Source of the DNA: Mycolicibacterium sp. CR10
Lineage (GTDB): Bacteria > Actinomycetota > Actinomycetes > Mycobacteriales > Mycobacteriaceae
NCBI RefSeq assembly: GCF_005222675.1
Contig: NZ_STGE01000032.1
Coordinates: forward strand, 124,001 to 188,000
DNA length: 64,000 nt
Direction: 5' to 3'
How positions within the stretch are numbered: position 1 is the stretch's first letter; each line of letters begins with the position of its first letter. Made by a program: the position numbers and the translations under genes. Below, piece after piece: positions 7,567 to 16,151 of the stretch. Below the pieces are notes generated by a model. That model did no database searches. It saw nothing but the letters and a program-made list of their open reading frames with translations, and was not told the DNA's origin.

Positions 7567-8903
7567 GAACGCCCGCGAGTACCTGCGCCACGGGTGCCGC
7601 GCCGCCTGCCGCCGCCACCGGTACCGCCACCGCTGCGTGCGGCGCGGGCTGCCCCGCCGCGCCGATGATCGGCACCGCGATCGTTTCTCGGTCCGGCAAC
7701 CCTGGCCACCGGGGCAACAACTTTCGGAGGTGCGTGGAACGGCGCGAGCTCGCCGACCAGTTCGTGCACCGGGGCGGAATCGGCGGTGACTTCCTGCGGG
7801 CGCACGGTGATGCCTGCGCGGCGCAGCAGTTGCTGGGTGTCGCGGCGCTGTTCGGGCAGCACGACGGTGACGACGTCGCCGTCGCTGCCGGCGCGTGCGG
7901 TACGCCCGGACCGGTGCAGGTAGGCCTTGTGCTCCATCGGCGGGTCGACGTGCACGACCAGTTCGACTCCGTCCACATGGACGCCGCGCGCGGCGATATC
8001 GGTGGCCACCAGCACCCGCGCGGTTCCGTTGGTGAAGGCCGCCAGATTGCGGTCACGGGCCGGCTGCGAAAGGTTTCCGTGCAGATCCACCGACGGCACA
8101 CCGGATTCGGTGAGCTGCTTGGCGAGCTTGCGCGCCTGGTGCTTGGTGCGCATGAACAGGATCCGGCGTCCGGTGCCGGAGGCGAGCCGCTGCACCAGAT
8201 CCTTCTTCTGCTGGACTCCCCCGACGTGGAAGACGTGGTGGGTCATCGCCGCCGGCGCTTCGGTGACCTCATCTACCGAATGCAGCACGGGCTCGCTCAG
8301 GAAGCGCTGGACCAGCTTGTCGACGCCGTTGTCCAGGGTCGCCGAGAACAGCAGTCGCTGACCGCCGGCGGGAGTCGCCGCAAGGATGCGGGTGACTCCG
8401 GGAAGGAAACCCAGATCAGCCATGTGATCGGCCTCGTCGAGGACCGTCGTGGTGACGTGATCGAGGTGTACCAGTTTCTGGCGCATCAGGTCTTCGAGGC
8501 GGCCGGGGCAGGCCACGACGATGTCGACGCCGGAGCGCAGTGCGCTGACCTGCCTGCTCTGGGACACGCCGCCGAAAATCGTGGTGACGCGCAGCCCGCA
8601 CGCGGCGGCCAACGGCTCCAGCACCGCGGTGATCTGTGTGGCGAGTTCACGTGTGGGGGCCAGGACCAGGCCGGTCGGGCGCGAGGCCTGGGTGCGGTGG
8701 CCGGTCAGCGCCGCCACCAGCGGGATCGAGAACGCCAGCGTCTTGCCGCTGCCGGTCTTACCGCGGCCGAGCACGTCGCGACCTGCGAGCGCATCCGGCA
8801 GGGTGGCGGTCTGGATGGGGAACGGTTCGGTGATTCCGCGCTCGGTCAGCGCGCGCACCAGTGGTGCGGGCACGCCGAGTTGGGCGAAGGATTGCGTGGT
8901 CAT
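7551..8903 (-). CDS. DEAD-box ATP-dependent RNA helicase (RhlE-like)
   Basis: 450 residues. Q-motif (FAQLGVPAPL, then Gln31), Walker A GRGKTGSGKT at 46-55, APTRELA, DEAD box in VLDEADHMADLG, SAT (LLFSATLD) and HRSGRTARAG are all present. The C-terminus is a basic Gly/Arg-rich tail (RRGGAARAARSGGGTGGGG), which usually binds RNA. It probably remodels structured RNA. Start: the ATG at 8903 follows GGAAAGG; longer in-frame reading adds no conserved sequence. The 231 bases upstream (8904-9134) hold no gene and may be a long 5' leader, as is common for cold-inducible helicases. Confidence 0.9.
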   Translation of the reverse strand: MTTQSFAQLGVPAPLVRALTERGITEPFPIQTATLPDALAGRDVLGRGKTGSGKTLAFSIPLVAALTGHRTQASRPTGLVLAPTRELATQITAVLEPLAAACGLRVTTIFGGVSQSRQVSALRSGVDIVVACPGRLEDLMRQKLVHLDHVTTTVLDEADHMADLGFLPGVTRILAATPAGGQRLLFSATLDNGVDKLVQRFLSEPVLHSVDEVTEAPAAMTHHVFHVGGVQQKKDLVQRLASGTGRRILFMRTKHQARKLAKQLTESGVPSVDLHGNLSQPARDRNLAAFTNGTARVLVATDIAARGVHVDGVELVVHVDPPMEHKAYLHRSGRTARAGSDGDVVTVVLPEQRRDTQQLLRRAGITVRPQEVTADSAPVHELVGELAPFHAPPKVVAPVARVAGPRNDRGADHRRGGAARAARSGGGTGGGGRRRGTRGAGTRGRSQTTS

Positions 8904-9134
8904 GTGTGCCTTTCCGGCCTTGTTGGGCAGCGTGTGCCCGGCAACCGCGACGGAATCCGTCAAGCGGGAGTGCGCACACAGTGGCGGTTGTCGCCGTAGT
9001 GGGTGGTCTTTCGTCGACGTTCCAAAGGTGGGCGGGTTCAACTCGAGAAGCTCGAAGAGATCAATTGAGTCGTCCGCAGTCGACGTTCACGATCATCGTA
9101 CCGCACCTCGGTGCGCGCGCCGCATTTATCGCGG

Positions 9135-10574
9135 TCAGAACGTGGCGAACTCACTGAGCGCGGCGGCCAACGAGATCGGTACGCGCGCCTTGATCCTGGT
9201 GCCGGATTCGGTGTGCTCCACGGCATCCACGCGGCCGTCGGCATGCACGCGGTTGACGAGATCGCCTCGGCTGTAAGGGATTGTGACATCGATCACGGTG
9301 TCGCGCGGCGCGATCATCTCGGCCATGCGCGCCTGCAGCCGTTCGAGCCCCTCTCCGGTGCGCGCAGACACGAACACAGCATCGGGCAGTGCTCGACGCA
9401 ACTGCGCCAGCGCCAGGTCTCCTGCGGCGTCGATCTTGTTCACTACCAACAGTTCTGGAGCGGCGGGCCCGTGATGCGCCCGATCTGATGTCGCCGCCGG
9501 AGCGCCTCCGGTGATGACGTCCCTCAATACTGCCCGGACCGCGTTGATCTGTGCGAGCGGATTGGCATCCGATCCGTCGACGACGTGCACGAGTAGCTCG
9601 GCGTCGACAACCTCTTCGAGCGTCGAGCGGAAGGCCTCGACGAGCTGGGTCGGTAGGTGGCGCACGAACCCGACGGTGTCGGTCAGGACGAACTCTCGGC
9701 CATCAGCGAATTCGCCTCGGCGAGTGGTCGGTTCGAGAGTGGCGAACAATGCGTTCTCGACGAGCACACCTGCGCCCGTAAGCATGTTGAGAAGACTGGA
9801 CTTCCCTGCGTTCGTGTAACCGACGATTGCCACTGACGGCAGGTCGCTGGAAAGCCGGCGACTGCGCTGGGTGTCGCGGATCTTCTTCATGTCCTTGATC
9901 TCACGGCGCAGCTTGGACATTCGCTCGCGGATCCGGCGCCGGTCGGTCTCGATCTTGGTCTCGCCCGGGCCGCGGGTGCCGACGCCGCCGCCGCTACCGC
10001 CCGCGCCGCCGCCCTGGCGGGACATCGACTCACCCCAGCCTCGGAGCCTGGGCAGCATGTACTCCATCTGCGCGAAGGCCACTTGAGCCTTGCCCTCGGC
10101 GGAGGTGGCGTGCTGGGCGAAGATGTCGAGGATCAGCGCGGTCCGGTCGATGACCTTGACCTTGACGACCTTTTCCAGCGAGTTCAGCTGGGCGGGGCTC
10201 AGCTCGCCGTCGCAGATGACGGTGTCGGCGCCGGTGGCCAGGACGACCTCGCGCAGTTCGGCGGCCTTGCCCGAGCCGATGTAGGTCGACGGGTCCGGCT
10301 TGTCACGGCGCTGGATGAGCCCCTCGAGGACTTCGGACCCCGCGGTCTCCGCCAGCGCTGCCAGCTCGGCCAGGCTGGCGTCGGCATCTGCGGCGGTGCC
10401 GTCGGTCCAGACGCCGACCAGAACCACCCGTTCGAGGCGGAGCTGGCGGTACTCGACCTCGGAGACGTCGTCGAGTTCGGTCGACAGGCCCGCGACACGC
10501 CGCAGCGCGACGCGGTCTTCGAGAGCCAGTTCACCTGTGCTTGGGGTGGTGTTGGGGAATTCGGGATGGGTCAT
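9135..10574 (-). CDS. hflX: Ribosome-associated GTPase HflX
   Basis: About 479 residues. N-terminal HflX domain (EYRQLRLERVVLVGVW, RRDKPDPSTYIGSGKAAEL), Gly-rich GGGVGTRGPGETKIE, then the GTPase domain with P-loop GYTNAGKSS, DTVGF and NKID. HflX binds 50S subunits, rescues stalled or dimerised ribosomes and in mycobacteria affects macrolide tolerance. The start is uncertain: the ATG at 10574 (MTHPEFPN) resembles the remembered mycobacterial N-terminus, while ATG 10610 with GGGG just upstream is an alternative. Follows dapF on the same strand within about 45 bases, so probably co-transcribed. Confidence 0.92.
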   Translation of the reverse strand: MTHPEFPNTTPSTGELALEDRVALRRVAGLSTELDDVSEVEYRQLRLERVVLVGVWTDGTAADADASLAELAALAETAGSEVLEGLIQRRDKPDPSTYIGSGKAAELREVVLATGADTVICDGELSPAQLNSLEKVVKVKVIDRTALILDIFAQHATSAEGKAQVAFAQMEYMLPRLRGWGESMSRQGGGAGGSGGGVGTRGPGETKIETDRRRIRERMSKLRREIKDMKKIRDTQRSRRLSSDLPSVAIVGYTNAGKSSLLNMLTGAGVLVENALFATLEPTTRRGEFADGREFVLTDTVGFVRHLPTQLVEAFRSTLEEVVDAELLVHVVDGSDANPLAQINAVRAVLRDVITGGAPAATSDRAHHGPAAPELLVVNKIDAAGDLALAQLRRALPDAVFVSARTGEGLERLQARMAEMIAPRDTVIDVTIPYSRGDLVNRVHADGRVDAVEHTESGTRIKARVPISLAAALSEFATF

Positions 10575-10619
10575 GGGCGAATAGAGATTCGCACGGAGAT
10601 CACTGTTCATGCACCCCAA

Positions 10620-11492
10620 TTAACGTTGATGAGTCGCCCACCATTCCGCGGCGATCTCGCCGTGGGCGACCAGGACAGACGGGCCTCGCAGGTAACTCGT
10701 GGTGTCGGTGACCCGAACCGACACCTCACCGCCGGGGATGCGCACCGCCAGCGAGCCGGTGGTTTCGCCGGTGTGCGCCAGCGCCGCGACGGCCGTGGCG
10801 ACAGTGCCGGTGCCGCACGAGCGGGTTTCGCCGACACCGCGCTCGTGGACCCGCATGTGCACGGCGCCGGCCACCGGCACCGTGGCGACCTCGACGTTGA
10901 CTCCGTGGGGGAACTGCTCATGGTCGAAGTGGACCGGCGCGGCAACGTCGAGTGCGGTGAGGTCGTCGAGGCTCAGTCCAGGATCCACGCAGGCCAGGTG
11001 CGGGTTGCCGACGTCGACGGCGATTCCGGTGAACCGCCTGCCGCCGACGACGGCCTCGCCGACCCCGGTCCGGTTGACCTTGCCCATCTCGACGCTGACA
11101 TCGGCGAACGTGGCGTCGCAACGGTGCAGGTCGACCGGGCGCGGACCGGCCAGCGAGCCGACCACGAACTGGCTTCGGCGCTCCAGGCCCGCGGCCCTCA
11201 GATAGTGGGCGAACACCCGGACACCGTTGCCGCACATCTGCGCGATAGACCCGTCGGCGTTGCGGTAGTCCATGTACCAGTCCTCGGCGGTGACGCCCTC
11301 GGGGAGGTGCTCGAACACCCCCGCCTCGCGAGCCGCCCCGGCGACAGTGACGCGCAGCAGCCCGTCGGCGCCCAGTCCGCGCCGTCGGTCGCACAGCGCG
11401 GCCACCGCCGTCGGCGTCAGATCGACCGCGGCCGGCACGTCGAGCAACAGCACGAAGTCGTTCTCCGTGCCGTGACCCTTGGCGAACTTCAC
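10620..11492 (-). CDS. dapF: Diaminopimelate epimerase DapF
   Basis: 290 residues. Converts LL- to meso-diaminopimelate for lysine and peptidoglycan. The two catalytic cysteines are present: Cys87 in MCGNG and Cys226 in RSCGTGTVA. The N-terminus MKFAKGHGTENDF is canonical. It lies 4 bases after miaA on the same strand, as in other mycobacteria, and ahead of hflX. Cytoplasmic. Confidence 0.96.
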   Translation of the reverse strand: MKFAKGHGTENDFVLLLDVPAAVDLTPTAVAALCDRRRGLGADGLLRVTVAGAAREAGVFEHLPEGVTAEDWYMDYRNADGSIAQMCGNGVRVFAHYLRAAGLERRSQFVVGSLAGPRPVDLHRCDATFADVSVEMGKVNRTGVGEAVVGGRRFTGIAVDVGNPHLACVDPGLSLDDLTALDVAAPVHFDHEQFPHGVNVEVATVPVAGAVHMRVHERGVGETRSCGTGTVATAVAALAHTGETTGSLAVRIPGGEVSVRVTDTTSYLRGPSVLVAHGEIAAEWWATHQR

Positions 11493-11496
11493 CCGC

Positions 11497-12423
11497 TCAG
11501 GATACGTCGCGCCAGATGCGCAGCGTCCGATCGACGTTTCCGCCCGCGGCCCCGTCGAGCCAGGTGATCCGGTGATCTCGGCGGAACCAGGACCGCTGCC
11601 TGCGTACGTAGCGGCGGGTCCCGACGAATGTCAGCTCGCGGGCGCCCGATCCGTCGCCCCCGGCGTCCAGGTCGGCGATCACCTGGGCGTAGCCGAGTGC
11701 CCGGGCGGCGGTGACGCCTTCGCGCAGCCCGCGGCCGAGCAGCGACACGACCTCGCCGACGAGTCCGTCGGCGAACATCGTGTCAGTGCGGCGGGCCAGC
11801 CTCTCGTCGAGAACATCAGTGTCCCAATCCAATCCAACGATCGCGGTGTTCCATCGGGGTGCTCCGATGCGCGGCGCCGACGCTGCGAACGGCAGCCCCG
11901 TCAGCTCGACCACCTCGAGCGCCCGCACGATCCGACGGCCGTCGGTGGGCAGGATCGAGCGCGCGGCAGCCGCATCGACACGGGCCAGTTCCTGATGCAG
12001 GGCGGCGACGCCGACCTCGGCGAGTCGGCCTTCCCATCTGGCCCGGACCGCCGGGTCGGTGGCCGGGAACGACCACTGGTCGAGCAGCGACTGGATGTAG
12101 AGCATCGACCCGCCGACCACGACGGGTAGCGCGCCGCGCGCCATGATCGTCTCGATGTCGGCGGACGCGGCCTCCTGGTAGCGAGCGACGGTCGCCGTCT
12201 CGGTGATTTCGAGGACATCGAGTTGGTGGTGGGCGATGCCACGGCGCTCGGCGACCGTGAGCTTCGCGGTGCCGATGTCCATGCCGCGATAGAGCTGCAT
12301 CGCGTCGGCGTTGACCACCTCGACGGCGACCTGTTCCCCGAGTTTCTCGGCGACCGTCAGCGCCAGGTCCGACTTGCCGGTTCCGGTGGGGCCGACGATG
12401 GCGAGCGGCCGCAGGGACGTCAC
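11497..12423 (-). CDS. miaA: tRNA dimethylallyltransferase MiaA
   Basis: 308 residues. Transfers a dimethylallyl group to A37 of tRNAs reading UNN codons; MiaB, encoded downstream in the window, then methylthiolates the same base. P-loop GPTGTGKS at 11-18, then VVNADAMQLYRGMDIGTAK and VVVGGSMLYIQSLLDQ. The ATG overlaps the stop of the upstream gene by four bases, indicating translational coupling. Confidence 0.96.
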   Translation of the reverse strand: MTSLRPLAIVGPTGTGKSDLALTVAEKLGEQVAVEVVNADAMQLYRGMDIGTAKLTVAERRGIAHHQLDVLEITETATVARYQEAASADIETIMARGALPVVVGGSMLYIQSLLDQWSFPATDPAVRARWEGRLAEVGVAALHQELARVDAAAARSILPTDGRRIVRALEVVELTGLPFAASAPRIGAPRWNTAIVGLDWDTDVLDERLARRTDTMFADGLVGEVVSLLGRGLREGVTAARALGYAQVIADLDAGGDGSGARELTFVGTRRYVRRQRSWFRRDHRITWLDGAAGGNVDRTLRIWRDVS

Positions 12424-13115
12424 GGGTGCCAGACGCCGACGAAATAGCCGACGCCGTAGGGCGCGCCCCGATAGAGCTTCTCGGCCGATGCCGGTGCGGG
12501 CTCGACCAGACCTGCGAGCACCTGGTAGGCGACCCGGCCGACGATGCCGCCCGGCAGCCGGGTCAGCGACGCCGCGTCCCCGGCGGCGAGCGCGTCGTCG
12601 AGCGCCGCCTGCACCGGGATGGAGTCCGGCTCGTAGCCGCCCGGCGCGGGCGGGCTCAGGGTGTTCGCTCCGTCGGCCACCACCAGCACACCGATCGGCT
12701 CGCCGGCGCGGTCGATCTCGGCACGTAGTTCCCTGCCGAACGTCAGCGCCGCGGCGACGTCATGGCCGGTGCGGTAGGCGCGCACCTCGGCGGCGGCCCC
12801 GGGCTGCGCGAGCCCGCGCAGCCACCCGGTGATCAGCGCGCACAGTGGCAGTCGCAACGGGGAACGGCCGGACGCCACCGCCGGACCGGACAGCCCGACC
12901 GGCACATCGACGCCGTAGCCGGCGAACGTGCCGACCGAGTCCGCGCCGTAGACGCCGTCGGCGTCCGCGCCACCGATCGCGATCCACCGGGTGGGCAGCG
13001 CCGCCACGGCCGACAACGCCGCAGCGCGCAGATCCGCGGTCTCGGCGGCGGCCGAACCTGCCAGCTCGGGGACCATGACCGGCGCCGACGACACGATGGC
13101 GATAGCGCTCAGCAC
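12420..13115 (-). CDS. Class III extradiol-dioxygenase-like domain protein (Rv2728c-like)
   Basis: 231 residues, Ala-rich. The N-terminus (IAIVSSAPVMVPELAG) and overall pattern recall the LigB-like fold seen in actinobacterial proteins encoded next to miaA. Conserved metal-binding residues of true dioxygenases cannot be assigned with confidence, so enzymatic activity is doubtful. First gene of the run to miaA-dapF-hflX, overlapping miaA by four bases. Function unknown. Confidence 0.7.
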   Translation of the reverse strand: MLSAIAIVSSAPVMVPELAGSAAAETADLRAAALSAVAALPTRWIAIGGADADGVYGADSVGTFAGYGVDVPVGLSGPAVASGRSPLRLPLCALITGWLRGLAQPGAAAEVRAYRTGHDVAAALTFGRELRAEIDRAGEPIGVLVVADGANTLSPPAPGGYEPDSIPVQAALDDALAAGDAASLTRLPGGIVGRVAYQVLAGLVEPAPASAEKLYRGAPYGVGYFVGVWHP

Positions 13116-13138
13116 GCCACCAAGGTAACCGCACCAGC

Positions 13139-14011
13139 TCAGGCAGGTTGGCGGGTGGCCTCACCGCGCGCCAGCGCCGCGGTGGCCGCGACCATCACCG
13201 CCACCGCGACGATCAGGATGAACCAGCCGGCATCTCCCGGGCGCAACGTCTCACCCAGCACCACAACGCCGAGCACCCCCGCCACCATCGGCTCGGTCAC
13301 CGTCATCGTCGGCAGCGACGCCGTCAACGCGCCGGCCCGGAACGACGCCTGCTGCATCGCGGTGCCCGCGACCGCGACCAGCGCCCACGCGTACAGCTCC
13401 GGGGTCACCAACAACTCCCCCAGACCCGCCCAGCTGGAAACGTCGAGACGGTCCACCACGGCCTTGGTCAGCACGGCGAACAACCCCCACAGGGCCCCCG
13501 AGACCACCGCCAACAGCACCGCACCCACCGGACCCGACCACACCCGGGCGCCGACCAGGCACAACGCCAGGACGGGCCCCAGGACGGCGGCGACCATGAG
13601 CCACGTCTGCGGCGACGCACGCGAATGCCCCTCGGTGGGATTGCCGACGGTCACGATGACGATGACCGCGGCGGCGAGCAGCGCCGCCCACATCCACTCC
13701 CACCGGGTGACCCGCCGATGCGACAGTCGTGCGCTGATCGGCAGCGCGAACAGCAGCGAGGTGACCAACACCGCCTGCACCAGTAGCACCGAACCCAGGC
13801 CTAGCGCCGCGGCCTGCAGCGCAAACCCGGCGGCCGCGACGCCGCTGCCCAGCCACCACTGGCGGTCCCGCAGCAGGCTCAGGAACAGCGCGAGATGGCC
13901 GACCGGCTCGTCGGTGACCTCGTGTGCGGAGCGCTGGTGGATGACATCCCCGACCGCGATGAAGAAGGCAGCGGCGAGGGCGAGCAATGCAGCGAGATCC
14001 GCTTTCGCCAT
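13139..14011 (-). CDS. DMT-superfamily (EamA-like) membrane transporter, Rv2729c-like
   Basis: 290 residues with about nine or ten hydrophobic helices (for example LLALAAAFFIAVGDVI, LVQAVLVTSLLFALPI, GAVLLAVVSGALWGLFAVLT). The internal two-fold repeat and short loops fit the drug/metabolite transporter superfamily. Substrate unknown. It is separated from the miaA operon by 23 bases on the same strand and could be its first gene. A 195-base divergent spacer separates it from the DUF349 gene. Confidence 0.75.
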   Translation of the reverse strand: MAKADLAALLALAAAFFIAVGDVIHQRSAHEVTDEPVGHLALFLSLLRDRQWWLGSGVAAAGFALQAAALGLGSVLLVQAVLVTSLLFALPISARLSHRRVTRWEWMWAALLAAAVIVIVTVGNPTEGHSRASPQTWLMVAAVLGPVLALCLVGARVWSGPVGAVLLAVVSGALWGLFAVLTKAVVDRLDVSSWAGLGELLVTPELYAWALVAVAGTAMQQASFRAGALTASLPTMTVTEPMVAGVLGVVVLGETLRPGDAGWFILIVAVAVMVAATAALARGEATRQPA

Positions 14012-14206
14012 CGACCACCTCCCACGGTTTCGGCACCGAGCCTAGAGACCTGGCATCCGAAGGCGTGGGCGCAGCGCCCGGCGACCTGTTTCAATGTCAC
14101 TCAGAGTCATCCAGAGTCGTCCAGATCAATTTCAGAACCAGCACGGAGGCGCCGCGGTGCGCGGCAGGTGCGCGGATCCCCGCGCGGAGGGCATGAGGTA
14201 ACGGAT

Positions 14207-15547
14207 ATGACGATCACCGAGTCGGGCGAACCCCAGGAAAACGCAGCCCCCAGGCCGAAGCCAGGTCCGGCGCGGCCCGGACCGGGACTGCCGCGACCCG
14301 CCGCGCCCGCCAAGGCCGCGACCGTCAGCGCAGTCCCTGCCAGCGATCCACATCGGTTCGGCCGGGTGGACCCCGATGGCACGGTGTGGCTGATCACGTC
14401 ATCCGGTGAACACACCATCGGGTCGTGGCAGGCCGGCGACACCGAGGCCGCCTACGAGCATTTCGGCCGACGCTTCGACGACCTGCACACCGAGGTGCTG
14501 CTCCTGGAGCAGCGGCTGGCGTCAGGTGTCGGCGATGCCCGCAAGATCCGCACTGCCGCATCGGCCCTCGCCGAGAGCCTGCCGACGGCGCACGTGCTGG
14601 GCGATGTCGAATCGCTGGCCACCCGCCTGCAGGCGATCGTCGAGCACGCCGACACCGCCACCCAGGAGGAGAAGGTCAAGCGCGAGGCTGCCCGCGCCGA
14701 GCAGACCGCGCGCAAGGAGGCGCTGGCCGCCGAAGCCGAGGAACTGGCGGCCAACTCCGGGCAGTGGAAGGCGGCCGGCGACCGGTTGCGGGCCATCCTC
14801 GACGAGTGGAAGACCATCACCGGCCTGGACCGCAAGACCGACGACGCACTGTGGAAGCGCTACTCGGCCGCCCGCGAGACGTTCAACCGACGCCGGGGTT
14901 CGCACTTCGCCGAGCTCGACCGCGAACGGGTCGGCGCCAAGCAGGCCAAGGAATCGCTGTGCGTCCGCGCCGAGGAGTTGTGCGACTCCACCGACTGGGG
15001 TCCCACCTCCGCGACGTTCCGCGATCTGCTGACCGAGTGGAAGGCGGCGGGCCGCGCCGCCAAGGATGTCGACGATGCGTTGTGGCACCGCTTCAAGTCG
15101 GCGCAGGACAAGTTCTTCTCAGCCCGCAACGCGGCGACCGCCGAACGCGACGCCGAGTTCCGCGGCAACGCCGAGGCCAAGGAGGCTCTGCTCGCGGAGG
15201 CCGAGAAACTCGACAGCTCCGACCTCGAAGCGGCCAGGGCGGCATTGCGCGTCATCGGCGACAAGTGGGACGCGATCGGCAAGGTGCCGCGCGAACGCGG
15301 TGCGGATCTGGAGCGCCGCCTGCGCACGGTCGAGAAGAAGATCCGCGATACGCCGACCGGCGGAGTCGATCCCGAAGCGCAGGCCCGCGCCGACCAGTTC
15401 CGTTCCCGCGCAGAGCAATTCGAGCGCCAGGCGGAAAAGGCCACGGCCGCCGGCCGGACAAAGGACGCCGAGTCGGCCCGTGCCAGCGCCGAGCAGTGGC
15501 GTCAGTGGGCCGACGCCGCCGCCGACGCGCTGGGCAGGAAGCGCTAG
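14207..15547 (+). CDS. DUF349-containing coiled-coil protein (Rv2731-like)
   Basis: 446 residues. A Pro/Ala-rich N-terminus, then repeated DUF349 units with the W-K-x(n)-LW-x-R/F pattern (LRAILDEWKTITG, DDALWKRYSAARETF, DLLTEWKAAGR, DDALWHRFKSAQDKF), then a charged coiled coil to the C-terminus. Likely cytoplasmic; molecular role unknown. The ATG at 14207 follows GAGG and gives the length expected for Rv2731. Longer in-frame extension upstream overlaps the divergent transporter gene and was rejected. Confidence 0.8.
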   Translation: MTITESGEPQENAAPRPKPGPARPGPGLPRPAAPAKAATVSAVPASDPHRFGRVDPDGTVWLITSSGEHTIGSWQAGDTEAAYEHFGRRFDDLHTEVLLLEQRLASGVGDARKIRTAASALAESLPTAHVLGDVESLATRLQAIVEHADTATQEEKVKREAARAEQTARKEALAAEAEELAANSGQWKAAGDRLRAILDEWKTITGLDRKTDDALWKRYSAARETFNRRRGSHFAELDRERVGAKQAKESLCVRAEELCDSTDWGPTSATFRDLLTEWKAAGRAAKDVDDALWHRFKSAQDKFFSARNAATAERDAEFRGNAEAKEALLAEAEKLDSSDLEAARAALRVIGDKWDAIGKVPRERGADLERRLRTVEKKIRDTPTGGVDPEAQARADQFRSRAEQFERQAEKATAAGRTKDAESARASAEQWRQWADAAADALGRKR

Positions 15548-15551
15548 CGAC

Positions 15552-16151
15552 TCAGGGCTTCTCGGGCCCGGGATCCTCGTCGCCCCCGAAGCTGTCGAGC
15601 ACGCCCTTGCGGTGGCGGTCTGCGGCGACGCGGCGGCGGTGCTCTTCGGTGGCCAGTTGAAGGGCACTACGGGCCAGCACCACCCGCGCCCAGTTGTAGG
15701 CCAGCATGACGACGGCCAGCCAGGCGAGGATCAACCCGATGCCGGGGCCCGGATAGGAGTCGGGCGCGGTCTGGCGTGACCACACCGCCAGCAGTCCCAG
15801 GAACGACGACACGGTCGAACCGGCCAGTGCGATCCACGCCAATGCCCAGCGGCGAGTCAGCAACGCCAGGATCGAGAACCCGACGCCGAAGACGAGCGCG
15901 AGCCAGGCGAACACCCGAGACGGCAGCGCGATCCCCTTGCTGATCGCGGTGTCGGTGCCCACCAGCACGTCCAGCCCCCGGGCGCCGCCGGTGTGCGGCA
16001 GCACGAGCGTCACCAACAGCACGAACACGAAGATCGCGATGGTCAACGCCCGCACACCGGGGTCGATCTCGCGCGCAACTCGTCGCTCTGCGGCTTCGAG
16101 GTCACCCTTGAAGTCGTCGAAGTGCTGCTCGCCGTGGGGGTCCTGGCTCAC
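15552..16151 (-). CDS. Four-helix membrane protein of unknown function (Rv2732c-like)
   Basis: 199 residues. Acidic N-terminus (DFKGDLEAAERRVARE), then four membrane helices (about 35-55, 80-100, 107-127, 137-157), then a basic/acidic C-terminal tail. It follows miaB with a GTGA overlap (start GTG at 16151 overlapping the miaB TGA), so it is translationally coupled to miaB. That overlap decides the start over a GTG three codons upstream. No function recognised. Confidence 0.75.
   Translation of the reverse strand: MSQDPHGEQHFDDFKGDLEAAERRVAREIDPGVRALTIAIFVFVLLVTLVLPHTGGARGLDVLVGTDTAISKGIALPSRVFAWLALVFGVGFSILALLTRRWALAWIALAGSTVSSFLGLLAVWSRQTAPDSYPGPGIGLILAWLAVVMLAYNWARVVLARSALQLATEEHRRRVAADRHRKGVLDSFGGDEDPGPEKP

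Noticed and set aside
10083..11567. 494-codon open frame antisense to hflX and dapF
   Set aside because: Shadow ORF; both sense genes carry complete catalytic motifs.
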